From Pseudomonadota bacterium (GTDB lineage Bacteria; Pseudomonadota; Alphaproteobacteria; Caulobacterales; Caulobacteraceae): a DNA stretch of 64,000 nucleotides. A program made the position numbers and the translations under genes. Below are positions 18,937 to 29,172 of this stretch, in pieces. Positions within the stretch are counted from its first letter, which is position 1; every line of letters starts with the position of its first letter. The notes beneath the pieces are model-generated. The model was given only the letters and a program-made list of their open reading frames with translations. It made no database searches and was not told where the DNA came from. The stretch is taken from contig JAFECT010000004.1 in NCBI GenBank assembly GCA_018241995.1, positions 1-64,000 on the forward strand, read 5' to 3'.

Positions 18937-18944
18937 GCCACAAG

Positions 18945-18975
18945 AAAACGCCGCCCCGGCGGGACCGGGGCGGCG
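18945..18975 (-). terminator. Intrinsic terminator of gltA
   Basis: Perfect 11-bp stem (CGCCGCCCCGG at 18949-18959 with 18965-18975) and a 5-base loop. Read on the minus strand it ends in TTTTC, so it terminates gltA. It may also cap the convergent lipoprotein mRNA. Confidence 0.85.
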
Positions 18976-19000
18976 CATCTGTCTTCGCTTTGCGTCAGGC

Positions 19001-20302
<1,302 letters not shown>

Positions 20303-20387
20303 AGGGTATCCTCGAGTACGGCGGCGGCTCATGGGGAGGGGCCGCGAAATTGGGGCGGTTGGTAGCCGCAGGCGCGGTTATAAACCC

Positions 20388-21803
20388 TTAAGCCCGGCTG
20401 GAAAGGGCGTCTTCCATCCGCGCCAGACTCTCTTCTCGCCCAAGCGCCGCCAGGGTTTTCGCCAGGTCGGGCGAAGGCGTTCCACCGGTCAGCATGCCGC
20501 GCAGGCCGGGGCCGATCTTGCCCAGGCCCACGCCCTCTGATTCGGCGAAGGCCTTGATCTCGGCCTCGAGCGCCAGAACGTCCCAGCTCGCGAAAAGCTT
20601 CAGCCGTTCGTTGAGCCGCGAGAGCCGCGCGTGGGTCTCCGCGTCGGCCAGCAGGCCCTGCGTCTTCTCGTCGAGCGTCAGGGGCCGCGCCTTCAGCACG
20701 AAGGCCAGCTGGTCGGCCAGTTCCAGGGTGGTCTTGGCCCGCTCCTTCACGAACGGGATGGCGGTTTGGATGGCCGCGATCTGCGCCTGCGAGGGCGGCT
20801 CGCCGCGCCGGCCGAGATCGGCGGCGACGAGGTGCGCCAGGCGAGCGTCGTCGGCAAGGCGCAGCCAGTGGGCGTTGACGTGGGCCAGCTTGTCGAAGTC
20901 CAGGCGCGCGGGCGCTCGGCCCACATCCTTCACGTCGAACCACTCGATGGCCTGCGCGTCGGAGAAAATCTCGTCGTCGCCGTGGCTCCAGCCCAGGCGC
21001 GCGAGGTAGTTGCGCATGGCCTCGGGCAGGTAGCCCATGTCGGCGTAATCCCCGACGGCAGTGGCGCCGTGGCGCTTCGACAGCTTGGCCCCGTCGGAGC
21101 CGTGGATCAGCGGGATGTGGGCGAAGCGCGGCTTTTCCCAGCCCAGCGCCTCATAGATCAGTGACTGGCGCGCGCCGTTGTTCAGGTGATCGTCGCCGCG
21201 GATGATGTGGGTCACGCCCATGTCATGGTCGTCCACGACAACGGCGAGATTATAGGTCGGCGCGCCGTCCGAGCGCAGCAGCACCAGGTCGTCCAGCACC
21301 GCGTTCTTCCAGCGTACCGGACCCTGCACCAAATCATCGACCACGGTCTCGCCCTCCAGCGGGCCGCGGAAGCGGATCACATGGGGTTTGTCGAGCAGGT
21401 CGGGCGTGGGCTCGCGGTCGCGCCAGGGCGAGCGCAGCGCGCGGCCCTCGGCATGGGCGGCCTCCCGCAAGGCCGTGGTTTCGTCAGGCGTCAGGAAATC
21501 CCGATAGGCCGCGCCCTTGGCCAACAGCTCGTCCACCACCTCGCGGTGGCGCTCGGCGCGCGAGAACTGGAAGATCGGCTCCTTGTCGGCCCTCAGGCCC
21601 AGCCACTCCATGCCGTCATAGATCGCCTGCACCGCGGCCTCGGTGGAGCGCTCGCGGTCGGTGTCCTCGATACGCAACAAGAACGTGCCGCCGGTGTGTC
21701 GCGCATATAAATAGTTGAAAAGCGCGGTGCGGGCGCCGCCTATGTGCAGATAGCCGGTGGGGGAAGGCGCGAAGCGGGTGACGACGGGTCGGGGGTCGGT
21801 CAT
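20388..21803 (-). CDS. gltX: Glutamyl-tRNA synthetase
   Basis: Class Ic aminoacyl-tRNA synthetase charging tRNA-Glu. The 471-residue product has the HIGH-type motif YLHIGG (18-23) after RFAPSPTG, IEDTDRER, and KLSKRHG (KMSKS loop, near residue 240), then the anticodon-binding helical domain. ATG 21803 gives the family N-terminus MTDPRPVVTRFAPSPTG. The 5' end overlaps or abuts the divergent comEC frame, which has no good start codon outside gltX. Confidence 0.97.
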   Translation of the reverse strand: MTDPRPVVTRFAPSPTGYLHIGGARTALFNYLYARHTGGTFLLRIEDTDRERSTEAAVQAIYDGMEWLGLRADKEPIFQFSRAERHREVVDELLAKGAAYRDFLTPDETTALREAAHAEGRALRSPWRDREPTPDLLDKPHVIRFRGPLEGETVVDDLVQGPVRWKNAVLDDLVLLRSDGAPTYNLAVVVDDHDMGVTHIIRGDDHLNNGARQSLIYEALGWEKPRFAHIPLIHGSDGAKLSKRHGATAVGDYADMGYLPEAMRNYLARLGWSHGDDEIFSDAQAIEWFDVKDVGRAPARLDFDKLAHVNAHWLRLADDARLAHLVAADLGRRGEPPSQAQIAAIQTAIPFVKERAKTTLELADQLAFVLKARPLTLDEKTQGLLADAETHARLSRLNERLKLFASWDVLALEAEIKAFAESEGVGLGKIGPGLRGMLTGGTPSPDLAKTLAALGREESLARMEDALSSRA

Positions 21804-24012
21804 CGATGGCCTGGAAACGGGAACGGACGCCGCCGGGACAGCCGGCGACGGCGCCCTTATAGCGCCTGACGCGTCCAAGCCTAGCGGCGGCTTCCGACCG
21901 ACGCTCTCCGCCGCCTGGCGCAGCGTTTGCGACGAGGTCCTAGCCCAAGCCGAGCGCTGGCCGCTGTGGATGCCGGTGGCGTTCGGCGGCGGCTGCGCGG
22001 TCTATTTCGGCCTGAGGTTCGAGCCGCCCGCGTGGCCGCTGTACATTGCGGCGCTGGTTCTGATCGGGCTGGCCCTGGTGGCGCGGCGCACGACCTGGTC
22101 GCTGCTGATCATCGTCAGCGCCTTGCTGGCCTGTTTCGTCTCAGGCGTGGCGGTATCGAAGTTCCGGTCCGACCGGGTCGCCGCGCCCATCGCGCCGGCC
22201 AACCTCGGCATCGTCACCGTCGAGGGCTGGGTGGTCGACGTGGCCGGGGGCGGCAAGCGCGGGGCCAAGGTGGTGATCGCGCCGATCGCGGTCGGTGATC
22301 TCCCGCCCGAGAAGACGCCGGCGCGGGTGCGCTTGGTGCTGAGCGGGCCGACGCCTGAGCCCGGATCGGCCATCCGCGTGCGCGCCCTGCTCAATCCGCC
22401 GCCGCCTCCGGCCGCGCCTGGCGCCTACGACTTCGGCCGCGACGCCTGGTTCCAGAGCATCGGCGGGGTGGGGCTGGCGATGGGCGATGCACGCGCCATG
22501 CCGGCGCCCGAAAACCCGCCGTGGGGCCTGAAACAGGCCATGGCGATCAACGCCTGGCGCTGGAACCTGGCCAACAAGATCGTCAACGCCATCGGCGAGC
22601 GCGAGGGCGGCATGGTCACGGCCATGACCACAGGCCACGAGACCTGGCTGACCCAGGACCAGCTCGATTCCATGCGCGATTCCGGCCTGGCGCACCTGCT
22701 GTCGATCTCCGGGGTGCACATGGCCATCGTCGGGGGCTTCACCTTCTTCCTGGTCAGGCTGCTGGCGGCGTGCTGGCCGTGGCTGGCGCTGAGGGTTTCG
22801 ACCAAGAAGGTGGCGGCGGCCGCGGGCCTTTTCGCCGTCTGCGCCTATCTGGTGGTTTCGGGCGCGCCGGCGCCGGCGGTGCGATCGTGGGCCACGGCCT
22901 CCATCGCCTTCATCGCCATACTGCTCGACCGGCGCGCCATCACCTTCAACGCCCTGGCCTTCGCGGCCGGGATCGTGCTGCTGGGGCGGCCCGAGTCCAT
23001 CGTGCAGCCGGGCTTCCAGATGTCGTTCGCGGCGACCGCGGCCCTGGTGGCGCTGGCGGAGATCTGGCCGAAACGGGTGAAGGAGATCAAGACGCCCTGG
23101 CCCATCGCGGCGGTGCAGAAGACCGCGTCGTGGGTGTTCGCCGGGCTGATGGTCAGCCTGGTCGCGGGCATGGCCACGGGGCCGTTCGCGATCCACCACT
23201 TCAACCGCACCTCGGTCTACGGCCTGATCGCCAATGCGCTGGAGTCTCCGATCTCGACCTTCTTCACCATGCCGGCGCTGGCGCTCGGGGCGGCGCTGGA
23301 GACCATAGGCCTCGGCAAGCCCTTCCTGATCCTGGCGGGATGGGGCGTGGAGGCGACGCTCGCGATCTCGGACTTCATCGCCAAGCTGCCCCATGCGGTG
23401 GTGATCGTGCCGAGCGCGCCTCTGATCGCCCTGCCGAGCTCGTTCCTCGGTATCCTGTTCATCTGCCTATGGAAGGGCCGGCTGCGATGGATCGGCCTGC
23501 CGTTCGCGGCGGCGGTGCTGATCTGGCCGCGCGTCGCGCCGCCCGACGTGTGGGTCTCATCGGATGGGGCGGACGTGGCGGTGCGCTCCACCAGCCATGC
23601 CTTGATCCTTCGGCCCAAGACCAAGGTGTTCGACAGCGATCTCTGGATGAAAAGGCGCGGCCTGACCGCCTTCGCCGATCCGGATGCGGCGCTGGATGCC
23701 GCCTACGATTGCGACCGCTACGGCTGCACGCAGAAGCCGGGCGCGGCGGCTGGACCGCGCGTCGCCGCCTGGTGGGGCAGGAAGGCGCCGGACGAGGACC
23801 GGCTGAAGGCCATGTGCAACGGCGCCGAACTGGTGATCCTGCGCGCCGCGGTCGACGCCCTGCCGGCTGAGTGCGCCCACGCCACCCTGTTCGACGGCCG
23901 CGATTTCGAGCGGGGCGGCTCGCTGGAGCTGTGGCGGCGCGGGAGCGGCTGGGCCGGGCAGTGGGCCGGCGACCTGCGCGGGGACCGGCCCTGGAGCCGG
24001 CCCGCCGCGTGA
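21757..24012 (+). CDS. comEC: ComEC/Rec2 family DNA-uptake channel protein
   Basis: Polytopic inner-membrane protein of the competence family that transports single-stranded DNA into the cytoplasm. The 751-residue frame has N-terminal membrane segments, a DUF4131-like soluble domain (about 140-250) and the Competence domain with HLLSISGVHMAIVGG (near 312-326) and GAPAPAVRSWATA. The C-terminal metallo-beta-lactamase-like region lacks an HxHxDH motif, so a nuclease function there is unlikely. The start is uncertain: GTG 21757 and GTG 21778 both lie inside the 5' end of the divergent gltX, and the next in-frame ATG (near 21967) would remove sequence before the first membrane segment. Confidence 0.88.
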   Translation: MGEGAKRVTTGRGSVIDGLETGTDAAGTAGDGALIAPDASKPSGGFRPTLSAAWRSVCDEVLAQAERWPLWMPVAFGGGCAVYFGLRFEPPAWPLYIAALVLIGLALVARRTTWSLLIIVSALLACFVSGVAVSKFRSDRVAAPIAPANLGIVTVEGWVVDVAGGGKRGAKVVIAPIAVGDLPPEKTPARVRLVLSGPTPEPGSAIRVRALLNPPPPPAAPGAYDFGRDAWFQSIGGVGLAMGDARAMPAPENPPWGLKQAMAINAWRWNLANKIVNAIGEREGGMVTAMTTGHETWLTQDQLDSMRDSGLAHLLSISGVHMAIVGGFTFFLVRLLAACWPWLALRVSTKKVAAAAGLFAVCAYLVVSGAPAPAVRSWATASIAFIAILLDRRAITFNALAFAAGIVLLGRPESIVQPGFQMSFAATAALVALAEIWPKRVKEIKTPWPIAAVQKTASWVFAGLMVSLVAGMATGPFAIHHFNRTSVYGLIANALESPISTFFTMPALALGAALETIGLGKPFLILAGWGVEATLAISDFIAKLPHAVVIVPSAPLIALPSSFLGILFICLWKGRLRWIGLPFAAAVLIWPRVAPPDVWVSSDGADVAVRSTSHALILRPKTKVFDSDLWMKRRGLTAFADPDAALDAAYDCDRYGCTQKPGAAAGPRVAAWWGRKAPDEDRLKAMCNGAELVILRAAVDALPAECAHATLFDGRDFERGGSLELWRRGSGWAGQWAGDLRGDRPWSRPAA

Positions 24013-24019
24013 TCGGTGT

Positions 24020-24643
24020 TTAGGCCGCCAGCCGCTCCGTGCCGGCGATGACCGCCCGGGCCGCGGCGACGGCCTGGACCTTGTGCTCGGGCGAGAAGTT
24101 CACGCCCTCGGCGCGAACGAACTCGATGTCGGTGATGCCGAGGAAGCCCAGGACGGTCTTCAGATAGGCCTCCTGGAAGTCCATGTGGCTGAGCCCTTCC
24201 GAATAGACCCCGCCGCGCGAGGAGACGATCACCACCTTCTTGCCGCCGGCCAGGCCTTCGGGGCCGTTTTCGGTGTAGCGGAAGGTCTTGCCCGCCTGGG
24301 CGACGCGGTCGATCCAGGCCTTCAGCTGGCTGGGGATCGAGAAGTTGTACATGGGCGCGCCGATGACGATGACGTCGGCGGCCAGGAAGTCGTCGAGCGC
24401 CTTGTCGCTGGCCTCCACGTCGCGCTGCTGCGCTTCGGTGCGTTGGTCCGCATCGATCGCGCGGGCGGCGAACAGGGAGCCGGACAGGTGCTCGAGCGGC
24501 GTCGCCGCGAGGTCCAGGTGCGTGACGACGGCGCCGGGCTCCGCCGCGAAGCGCGCCACGAGGTCGGCGCCGAGGGTGCGGGTGACGGAGTTGTCGCCCA
24601 GGATGCTGGAATCGATGTGCAGGATGTTGGTCGTCTTGGTCAT
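24020..24643 (-). CDS. azoR: FMN-dependent NADH:quinone oxidoreductase/azoreductase
   Basis: Flavodoxin-like reductase of the AzoR family, which reduces quinones and azo compounds with NADH. The 207-residue product has the FMN phosphate-binding [14 protein letters not shown] near the N-terminus, [17 protein letters not shown] (about 97-113) and the [14 protein letters not shown] loop. ATG 24643 has GGAGG 7 bases upstream. It is transcribed divergently from a LysR-type gene with 131 bases between, the classic layout for a regulator and its target. Its 3' end faces comEC with a 7-base gap. Confidence 0.92.
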   Translation of the reverse strand: MTKTTNILHIDSSILGDNSVTRTLGADLVARFAAEPGAVVTHLDLAATPLEHLSGSLFAARAIDADQRTEAQQRDVEASDKALDDFLAADVIVIGAPMYNFSIPSQLKAWIDRVAQAGKTFRYTENGPEGLAGGKKVVIVSSRGGVYSEGLSHMDFQEAYLKTVLGFLGITDIEFVRAEGVNFSPEHKVQAVAAARAVIAGTERLAA

Positions 24644-24735
24644 GAACCCACCTCCGATGGACGCGACGCAACAGGAGCGTCGCGAGGCAGGCATGCATCT
24701 ATGAATGGGACGGCGAGGCCATTAGATAGGCATTT

Positions 24736-24752
24736 CGGGACTGTTCGTCCCG
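24736..24752. promoter_or_regulatory. Candidate operator between azoR and its LysR regulator
   Basis: CGGGACTGTTCGTCCCG is a perfect 6-bp inverted repeat with a 5-base spacer, 22 bases before the regulator start and 92 bases before azoR. Its size suits a LysR-type dyad. The T-N11-A core is not exact, so this is tentative. Confidence 0.4.
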
Positions 24753-24774
24753 TGAATGGAACGTCGGAGCGGCC

Positions 24775-25728
24775 GTGCAGGATCTGAACGACCTCTACTA
24801 TTTCGCCGCCGTGGTGGATCACCACGGCTTCGCCGCCGCCGCGCGGGCGCTGGCCGTGCCGAAGTCGACCTTGAGCCGGCGGGTGGCGCAGCTGGAGGCG
24901 CGGTTGGGGGTCAGACTGCTGGAGCGCTCAACCCGACGGTTCTCGGTCACGCCCGCGGGCCAGACCTTCTACCAGCACTGCCGCGCCATGGCGGCGGAAG
25001 CCCAGGCCGCCGAGGACGCCATGGCCGAGGCCCAGGCCGAGCCGCGCGGGCTGGTCCGGATCAGCGCGCCGGTGATGGTCGCGCAGGGGCAGCTGGCCGG
25101 GTTGCTGCCGCGTTTTCTGCATCAGTATCCCAAGGTGCGAGTGCAGATGCTGGTGACCAATCGGCGTGTCGACCTGATCGAGGAGGGGGTGGACATCGCC
25201 CTGCGCATCCGCACCCGGCTCGACACCGACCAGGACCTGACCCTGCGCCAGCTCGGCCGCGAGCGGGTGCTGCTGGTGGCGAGCCCGGCCTTCATCGCGG
25301 AGCACGGCGCGCCTGGCGAGCCGCAGCACCTTGCCGCCCTGCCGACGCTGAGCATGAACGATGATGCGCCACGCGACACTTGGCGGCTGCAGGCCCAGGA
25401 TGGACGCGAGGAGGCGGTGACGCTCGAGCCGCGCCTGGCGGCCAGCGACTTCAAGACCCTGCTCTACGCCGCCCTGGCCGGTCAGGGCATCGCCTTCCTG
25501 CCCGACGTGATCTGCGCCGAGCCGTTGCGCGAAGGGCGCCTTGTGCGCGTGCTGCCCGAGTGGTCGGAGTTGCAGGGCATGTTCCACATGGTCTTCACCA
25601 CCCGGCGCGGCCAGAGGCGCGCGGTGACAGCCCTGATAGACTTCCTGGCCGAACATCTGCCGCGCACGGAGGCCTTGCCCTGGCCGACGCCGCCGGAGTG
25701 CCCGCCGCAAGACAAGCATGGCAGCTAG
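24775..25728 (+). CDS. LysR family transcriptional regulator
   Basis: The 317-residue product has the N-terminal winged helix-turn-helix (1-60; DLYYFAAVVDHHGFAAAARAL then KSTLSRRVAQLEARLGVRLLER) and a periplasmic-binding-like effector domain (about 90-300). The form resembles the DhcR/YhaJ subgroup that often sits opposite quinone or redox enzymes. The start is GTG 24775, the only codon preserving the full helix-turn-helix. It is divergent from azoR and probably controls it. The effector is unknown; a quinone or electrophile would fit the target. Confidence 0.93.
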   Translation: MQDLNDLYYFAAVVDHHGFAAAARALAVPKSTLSRRVAQLEARLGVRLLERSTRRFSVTPAGQTFYQHCRAMAAEAQAAEDAMAEAQAEPRGLVRISAPVMVAQGQLAGLLPRFLHQYPKVRVQMLVTNRRVDLIEEGVDIALRIRTRLDTDQDLTLRQLGRERVLLVASPAFIAEHGAPGEPQHLAALPTLSMNDDAPRDTWRLQAQDGREEAVTLEPRLAASDFKTLLYAALAGQGIAFLPDVICAEPLREGRLVRVLPEWSELQGMFHMVFTTRRGQRRAVTALIDFLAEHLPRTEALPWPTPPECPPQDKHGS

Positions 25729-25737
25729 CCCAATCGC

Positions 25738-26547
25738 TCAAATAGTAGGGATGGCGTGTTGGCTAAGGAACCGATCGAGCGACACGGCGAGGCGGTAGAT
25801 GCTCGTGTAGTCGAGCGTCGTAAGGGGTGGCCACGTGGTTCGCGCTCGACGAAGCGGCCAAATCTGCTTTGCAATTCGTTGGCTAGGCGGCGGTAGCTGG
25901 ATGTCGTCGAGTCGGGCGTGGATACACCAACAAACCAAATGCCCAATTCCAAAGAGGACCGTCTGTGTGTTCGGCTCGGTTAGGTTTTGGCCGCGGTATC
26001 TCTCAACTAGGTAGAGCGACGTGAAGGCGCGTGTAACGTGTGCGAAATCACGTTGTCCGACCTTGAGCAGCCAAAGGCGCACACGGTCTGGAATTGTGCG
26101 TAGGCACGCGAAATTGAGGGTTTCTTCCCGAGAGAAGACGCTTCCGCGAGGGTCCGTCTGCTCCCAAACCATTAGCTTCAAGACAAGCCATTGTGCGAGG
26201 ACTTGTTGCTGGGGTTCGTCGAGCGTGAGTTTTCGTCCTTGAACTAGTGGCAGAAGCACAGGCTTTGCAGCCGCCTCCAAGCGGCTCATCCAACCGTTAT
26301 TGCAGCTTCGGCAAACAGCCTTGATCTTGCGAGCCGTCGGATGGTGATGCGAAATGTGAATCGCCGGAGGCTGAAGCTTCCGGCTACCCAGCCGGTGATG
26401 CGTTTCAAAGCTCTTGTCGTGCGAGGTTCGAGCAAAGAGCGGCCGCATCCAAGCTGGCCACATATGTTCACCGCTATTTGCTTGGTTCTCGCAAAATAGG
26501 CATTTCGAGCGAACGCAAGCTTGCGGGGAAGACCCGCGAACCCCCAT
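25738..26547 (-). CDS. HNH-like endonuclease family protein, lower GC
   Basis: Product of 269 residues whose first 90 positions form a zinc-ribbon/HNH-like unit: CLFC (16-19), the ANSGEHMWPAWM block with the probable catalytic His, and CRSCNNGWMSRLE (about 78-90). The rest is helical with no recognised domain. Base composition is clearly lower than in the neighbours: four 60-base lines counted by hand gave 47-58% GC, against 75% for one lexA line. This suggests horizontal gain. ATG 26547 lies 12 bases after the lexA stop, with AGG spaced 7 bases before it and no terminator between, so it is probably read through from lexA. It could equally be a defence or repair nuclease; the function is unproven. 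Confidence 0.72.
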   Translation of the reverse strand: MGVRGSSPQACVRSKCLFCENQANSGEHMWPAWMRPLFARTSHDKSFETHHRLGSRKLQPPAIHISHHHPTARKIKAVCRSCNNGWMSRLEAAAKPVLLPLVQGRKLTLDEPQQQVLAQWLVLKLMVWEQTDPRGSVFSREETLNFACLRTIPDRVRLWLLKVGQRDFAHVTRAFTSLYLVERYRGQNLTEPNTQTVLFGIGHLVCWCIHARLDDIQLPPPSQRIAKQIWPLRRARTTWPPLTTLDYTSIYRLAVSLDRFLSQHAIPTI

Positions 26548-26559
26548 CAATTAACCTAC

Positions 26560-27252
26560 TCAGTGATACCGCCGGATTAGGCCCACCAGCTTGCCCTGCA
26601 CCTCGACCTGGTCCGGGCCGAAGATGCGCGTTTCGTAGGCGGGGTTGGCGGCTTCCAGGGCGATCGAGGCGCCCTTTTTGCGCAGGCGTTTCAGGGTGGC
26701 TTCCTCGCCCTTGATCAGGGCGACGACGATCTCGCCGGAGGCTGCGTGATCGGTGCGGCGGATCACGACGTGGTCGCCGTTGAAGATGCCGGCGCCGATC
26801 ATGGAGTCGCCTTCGATCTCCAGCAGGAAGTGCTCGCCTGAGCCCAGCAGGGCTTCGGGGACGGCCATGCGGTCGCGCTCGTGCTGGATGGCCTCGATGG
26901 GCGAGCCGGCGGCGATCTTGCCCAGGATCGGGAGGTCGCGCACGTCGTTGGCGGGGGCGGGATCGGCCATGCGTGCGCCCTCGACCACCTGGGGCCGGAA
27001 GGGCGCCCGGCCCTTGGGCGGGGCGGTGGTGGTGGCCTGCTCGGGCAGGCGCACGACTTCCAGGGCGCGGGCCCGGTGCGGCAGGCGGCGCAGGAAGCCG
27101 CGTTCCTCAAGGGCGGTGATCAGGCGATGGATGCCGGACTTGGACGCCAGGTCCAGGGCCTCCTTCATCTCGTCGAAGGAGGGGGAGACGCCGCTCTCCT
27201 TGATCCGCTCGTGGATGAACATGAGCAGTTCGTGCTGTTTGCGCGTAAGCAT
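26560..27252 (-). CDS. lexA: SOS repressor LexA
   Basis: Transcriptional repressor of the SOS response that self-cleaves when stimulated by RecA-ssDNA. The 230-residue product has an N-terminal winged helix (1-65) and a C-terminal S24 protease fold with cleavage site Ala115-Gly116 (KIAAGSP), nucleophile Ser150 (EGDSMIGAG) and Lys188 (ATLKRL). Two LexA boxes lie in its own promoter, so it is autoregulated. The stop is followed 12 bases later by the HNH-like gene. Confidence 0.98.
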   Translation of the reverse strand: MLTRKQHELLMFIHERIKESGVSPSFDEMKEALDLASKSGIHRLITALEERGFLRRLPHRARALEVVRLPEQATTTAPPKGRAPFRPQVVEGARMADPAPANDVRDLPILGKIAAGSPIEAIQHERDRMAVPEALLGSGEHFLLEIEGDSMIGAGIFNGDHVVIRRTDHAASGEIVVALIKGEEATLKRLRKKGASIALEAANPAYETRIFGPDQVEVQGKLVGLIRRYH

Positions 27253-27263
27253 GGCGACCTCTG

Positions 27264-27278
27264 GAACAAGGCGTGAAC
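27264..27278 (-). promoter_or_regulatory. LexA box, proximal
   Basis: GAAC-AAGGCGT-GAAC on the plus strand, which reads GTTC-N7-GTTC on the lexA coding strand. This is the direct-repeat LexA box of alphaproteobacteria. It lies 11 bases before the lexA start codon. Confidence 0.85.
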
Positions 27279-27287
27279 CTTGGTCGA

Positions 27288-27302
27288 GTTCTGTAAGTGT
27301 TC
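27288..27302 (+). promoter_or_regulatory. LexA box, distal
   Basis: GTTCTGTAAGTGTTC is an exact GTTC-N7-GTTC match, in opposite orientation to the proximal box and 9 bases from it. It sits where the -10 region would lie for a TTGACA at 27311-27316 (read on the minus strand). Confidence 0.88.
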
Positions 27303-27306
27303 TTCC

Positions 27307-27321
27307 TTAATGTCAACTTAC
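27307..27321 (+). promoter_or_regulatory. lexA -35 element overlapping a CtrA-like motif
   Basis: Minus-strand TTGACA (27316-27311) is a perfect -35 hexamer for lexA. The same bases overlap TTAA-N7-TTAC, one base from the Caulobacter CtrA consensus TTAA-N7-TTAA. The -35 reading is the stronger one. Confidence 0.35.
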
Positions 27322-27365
27322 CGGACGGGCCGATGTTCTGGATCGGTTCCGGGGTCAGTCCGGGG

Positions 27366-28154
27366 CTAGCGGAGCAGGGCGCGGGCGGCGGCGGTGACGT
27401 CGGCCTGGCGCATCAGGCTCTCGCCCACCAGCATCGCCTTGGCGCCGCACGCGGAAAGCCTTGCGGCGTCGGCGTTTGAGAAGATGCCGCTCTCGGTGAC
27501 CAGCAGCGCGCCGGAAGGCGCCTGGGCGGCCAGCCGTTCGGTCACCGCCAGGTCGACCTCGAAGGTCCTGAGGTCACGGTTATTGATCCCGACCAGATCG
27601 GCCCTGAGCGCCACGGCGCGGGCCATTTCCGAATCGTCGTGCACCTCGACCAGGGCGTCCATGCCGAATCGGCGGGCCTCGGCCATCAGGCGATGGGCCA
27701 GGGCGTCGTCGACCATGGCCAGGATCACCAGGATGGCGTCGGCGCCCAGGGCACGGCTCTCGGCCACCTGCCAGGGATCGACCAGGAAGTCCTTGCGGAT
27801 GCAGGGCAGGGCGACCGCCTCGCGCGCGGCGACCAGGAAGGCGTCCGCGCCCTGGAAGCTGGGCTCGTCGGTCAGGACCGAGAGGCAGGCGGCGCCGCCC
27901 TCGGCATAGGCGCGGGCCAGGGCCGGCGGATCGAAGTCCTCGCGGATCAGACCCTTCGACGGGCTGGCCTTCTTGATCTCGGCGATCAGGGCGAGGCGAC
28001 CGGGGCCAGAGGCGCGCTCCAGCGCCTTCTTGAAGCCGCGGGGCGGCGTGGCGCCGGCGGCCTTGCGCTCGATCTCGTTCTGGGTGAGCGCACGCATGCG
28101 CGCGGCCACGTCCTGCCGCTTGTAGGCGGCGATCTTCGCCAACACGTCGTTCAT
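27366..28154 (-). CDS. trpC: Indole-3-glycerol phosphate synthase
   Basis: TIM-barrel enzyme converting CdRP to indole-3-glycerol phosphate in tryptophan synthesis. The 262-residue product has [12 protein letters not shown] (near 55-66), the strand motif [12 protein letters not shown] and [14 protein letters not shown], with the catalytic Lys and Glu pairs of the family. ATG 28154 overlaps the trpD stop (ATGA). Monofunctional: there is no fused TrpF domain. Confidence 0.98.
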   Translation of the reverse strand: MNDVLAKIAAYKRQDVAARMRALTQNEIERKAAGATPPRGFKKALERASGPGRLALIAEIKKASPSKGLIREDFDPPALARAYAEGGAACLSVLTDEPSFQGADAFLVAAREAVALPCIRKDFLVDPWQVAESRALGADAILVILAMVDDALAHRLMAEARRFGMDALVEVHDDSEMARAVALRADLVGINNRDLRTFEVDLAVTERLAAQAPSGALLVTESGIFSNADAARLSACGAKAMLVGESLMRQADVTAAARALLR

Positions 28155-29164
28155 GCGTGCGAAGCCTCGACCAGCTTGTCGAGCGCGGCCTGGGCGCGGC
28201 CGTCGGCGATGGCGGCGGCGGCGATCTCGACGCCTTCGCGCAAGCTCTCGGCCTTGTCCGACACGATCAGGGCGGCGGCCGTGCTCATCAGCACCACGTC
28301 GCGATAGGGGCCGGATTTGCCGGCGAGCACTTCGCGCAGGGCCTTGGCGTTCTTGACCGGGTCGCCGCCGCGCAGGGCCTTGAGCTCGACGCGCTGGAGG
28401 CCGGCCTCTTCGGGCGTGACCTGAAAGCGCCGCACGGCGCCGTCGCGCCATTCGGCGATCTCGGTGGGGCCGGTGGTGGTGATCTCGTCGAGGCCCGAGC
28501 CGTGCACGACCCAGGCGCGGGTGGCGCCGAGGCGTCCCAGCACCTCGGCCAGGGGCTCGATCAGGTGCGGGGCGTAGACCCCCAGGACCTGCCGCCTGGC
28601 CCCGGCCGGGTTGGAGAGCGGCCCCATCAGGTTGAACACGGTGCGGAAGCCGAGCTCCGCCCGGACCGGCGTCACGTGGCGCATCGCGCCGTGATAGGCG
28701 GGCGCGAACATGAAGCAGATGCCGGCCTCGGCCAGGGCGCGTTGCGACTGCTCGCGGGTGGCCTCGATATTGACCCCCAGCGCCGCCAGAACGTCGGAAG
28801 AGCCGGACTTGGACGACAGCGACCGCGTGCCGTGCTTGGCGACCTTCAGCCCGGCGCCGGCCGCCACGAAGGCCGCGGCGGTGGAGATATTGTAGGTGTG
28901 GGCGCCGTCGCCGCCGGTGCCGCAGGTGTCGATGACGTCGAACTCGTGTTCGAGTTTCAGGCCGGCCTCGCGCATGGCGGCCACGCCTGCGGCGATCTCA
29001 GACACCGTCTCGCCCCGCACCCGCATGGCGGTGACGGCGGCGGCCACCTGGGCCGGGGTCGGCTCGCCCCGCAAGCAGGCGGCGAAGAACTCGCCGGTCT
29101 CGGCGTCGGTGAGGATCTCGCCGTTGGCGAGGCGGCTCAGCAGGGGCTTGAAGGCGTCGGACAC
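28151..29164 (-). CDS. trpD: Anthranilate phosphoribosyltransferase
   Basis: Transfers phosphoribose from PRPP to anthranilate. The 337-residue product contains the PRPP loop [17 protein letters not shown] (near 80-96) and [17 protein letters not shown]. The N-terminus [16 protein letters not shown] fits the family only from GTG 29164; no ATG is suitable. It lies 8 bases after trpG and overlaps trpC by 4 bases, giving a trpG-D-C block. Confidence 0.97.
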   Translation of the reverse strand: MSDAFKPLLSRLANGEILTDAETGEFFAACLRGEPTPAQVAAAVTAMRVRGETVSEIAAGVAAMREAGLKLEHEFDVIDTCGTGGDGAHTYNISTAAAFVAAGAGLKVAKHGTRSLSSKSGSSDVLAALGVNIEATREQSQRALAEAGICFMFAPAYHGAMRHVTPVRAELGFRTVFNLMGPLSNPAGARRQVLGVYAPHLIEPLAEVLGRLGATRAWVVHGSGLDEITTTGPTEIAEWRDGAVRRFQVTPEEAGLQRVELKALRGGDPVKNAKALREVLAGKSGPYRDVVLMSTAAALIVSDKAESLREGVEIAAAAIADGRAQAALDKLVEASHA

Positions 29165-29172
29165 GGGTGAGC

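Noticed and set aside
25738-26547. Low-GC gene as part of a prophage or integrative element
   Set aside because: No integrase, attachment repeats, tRNA or phage structural genes are present on either side.
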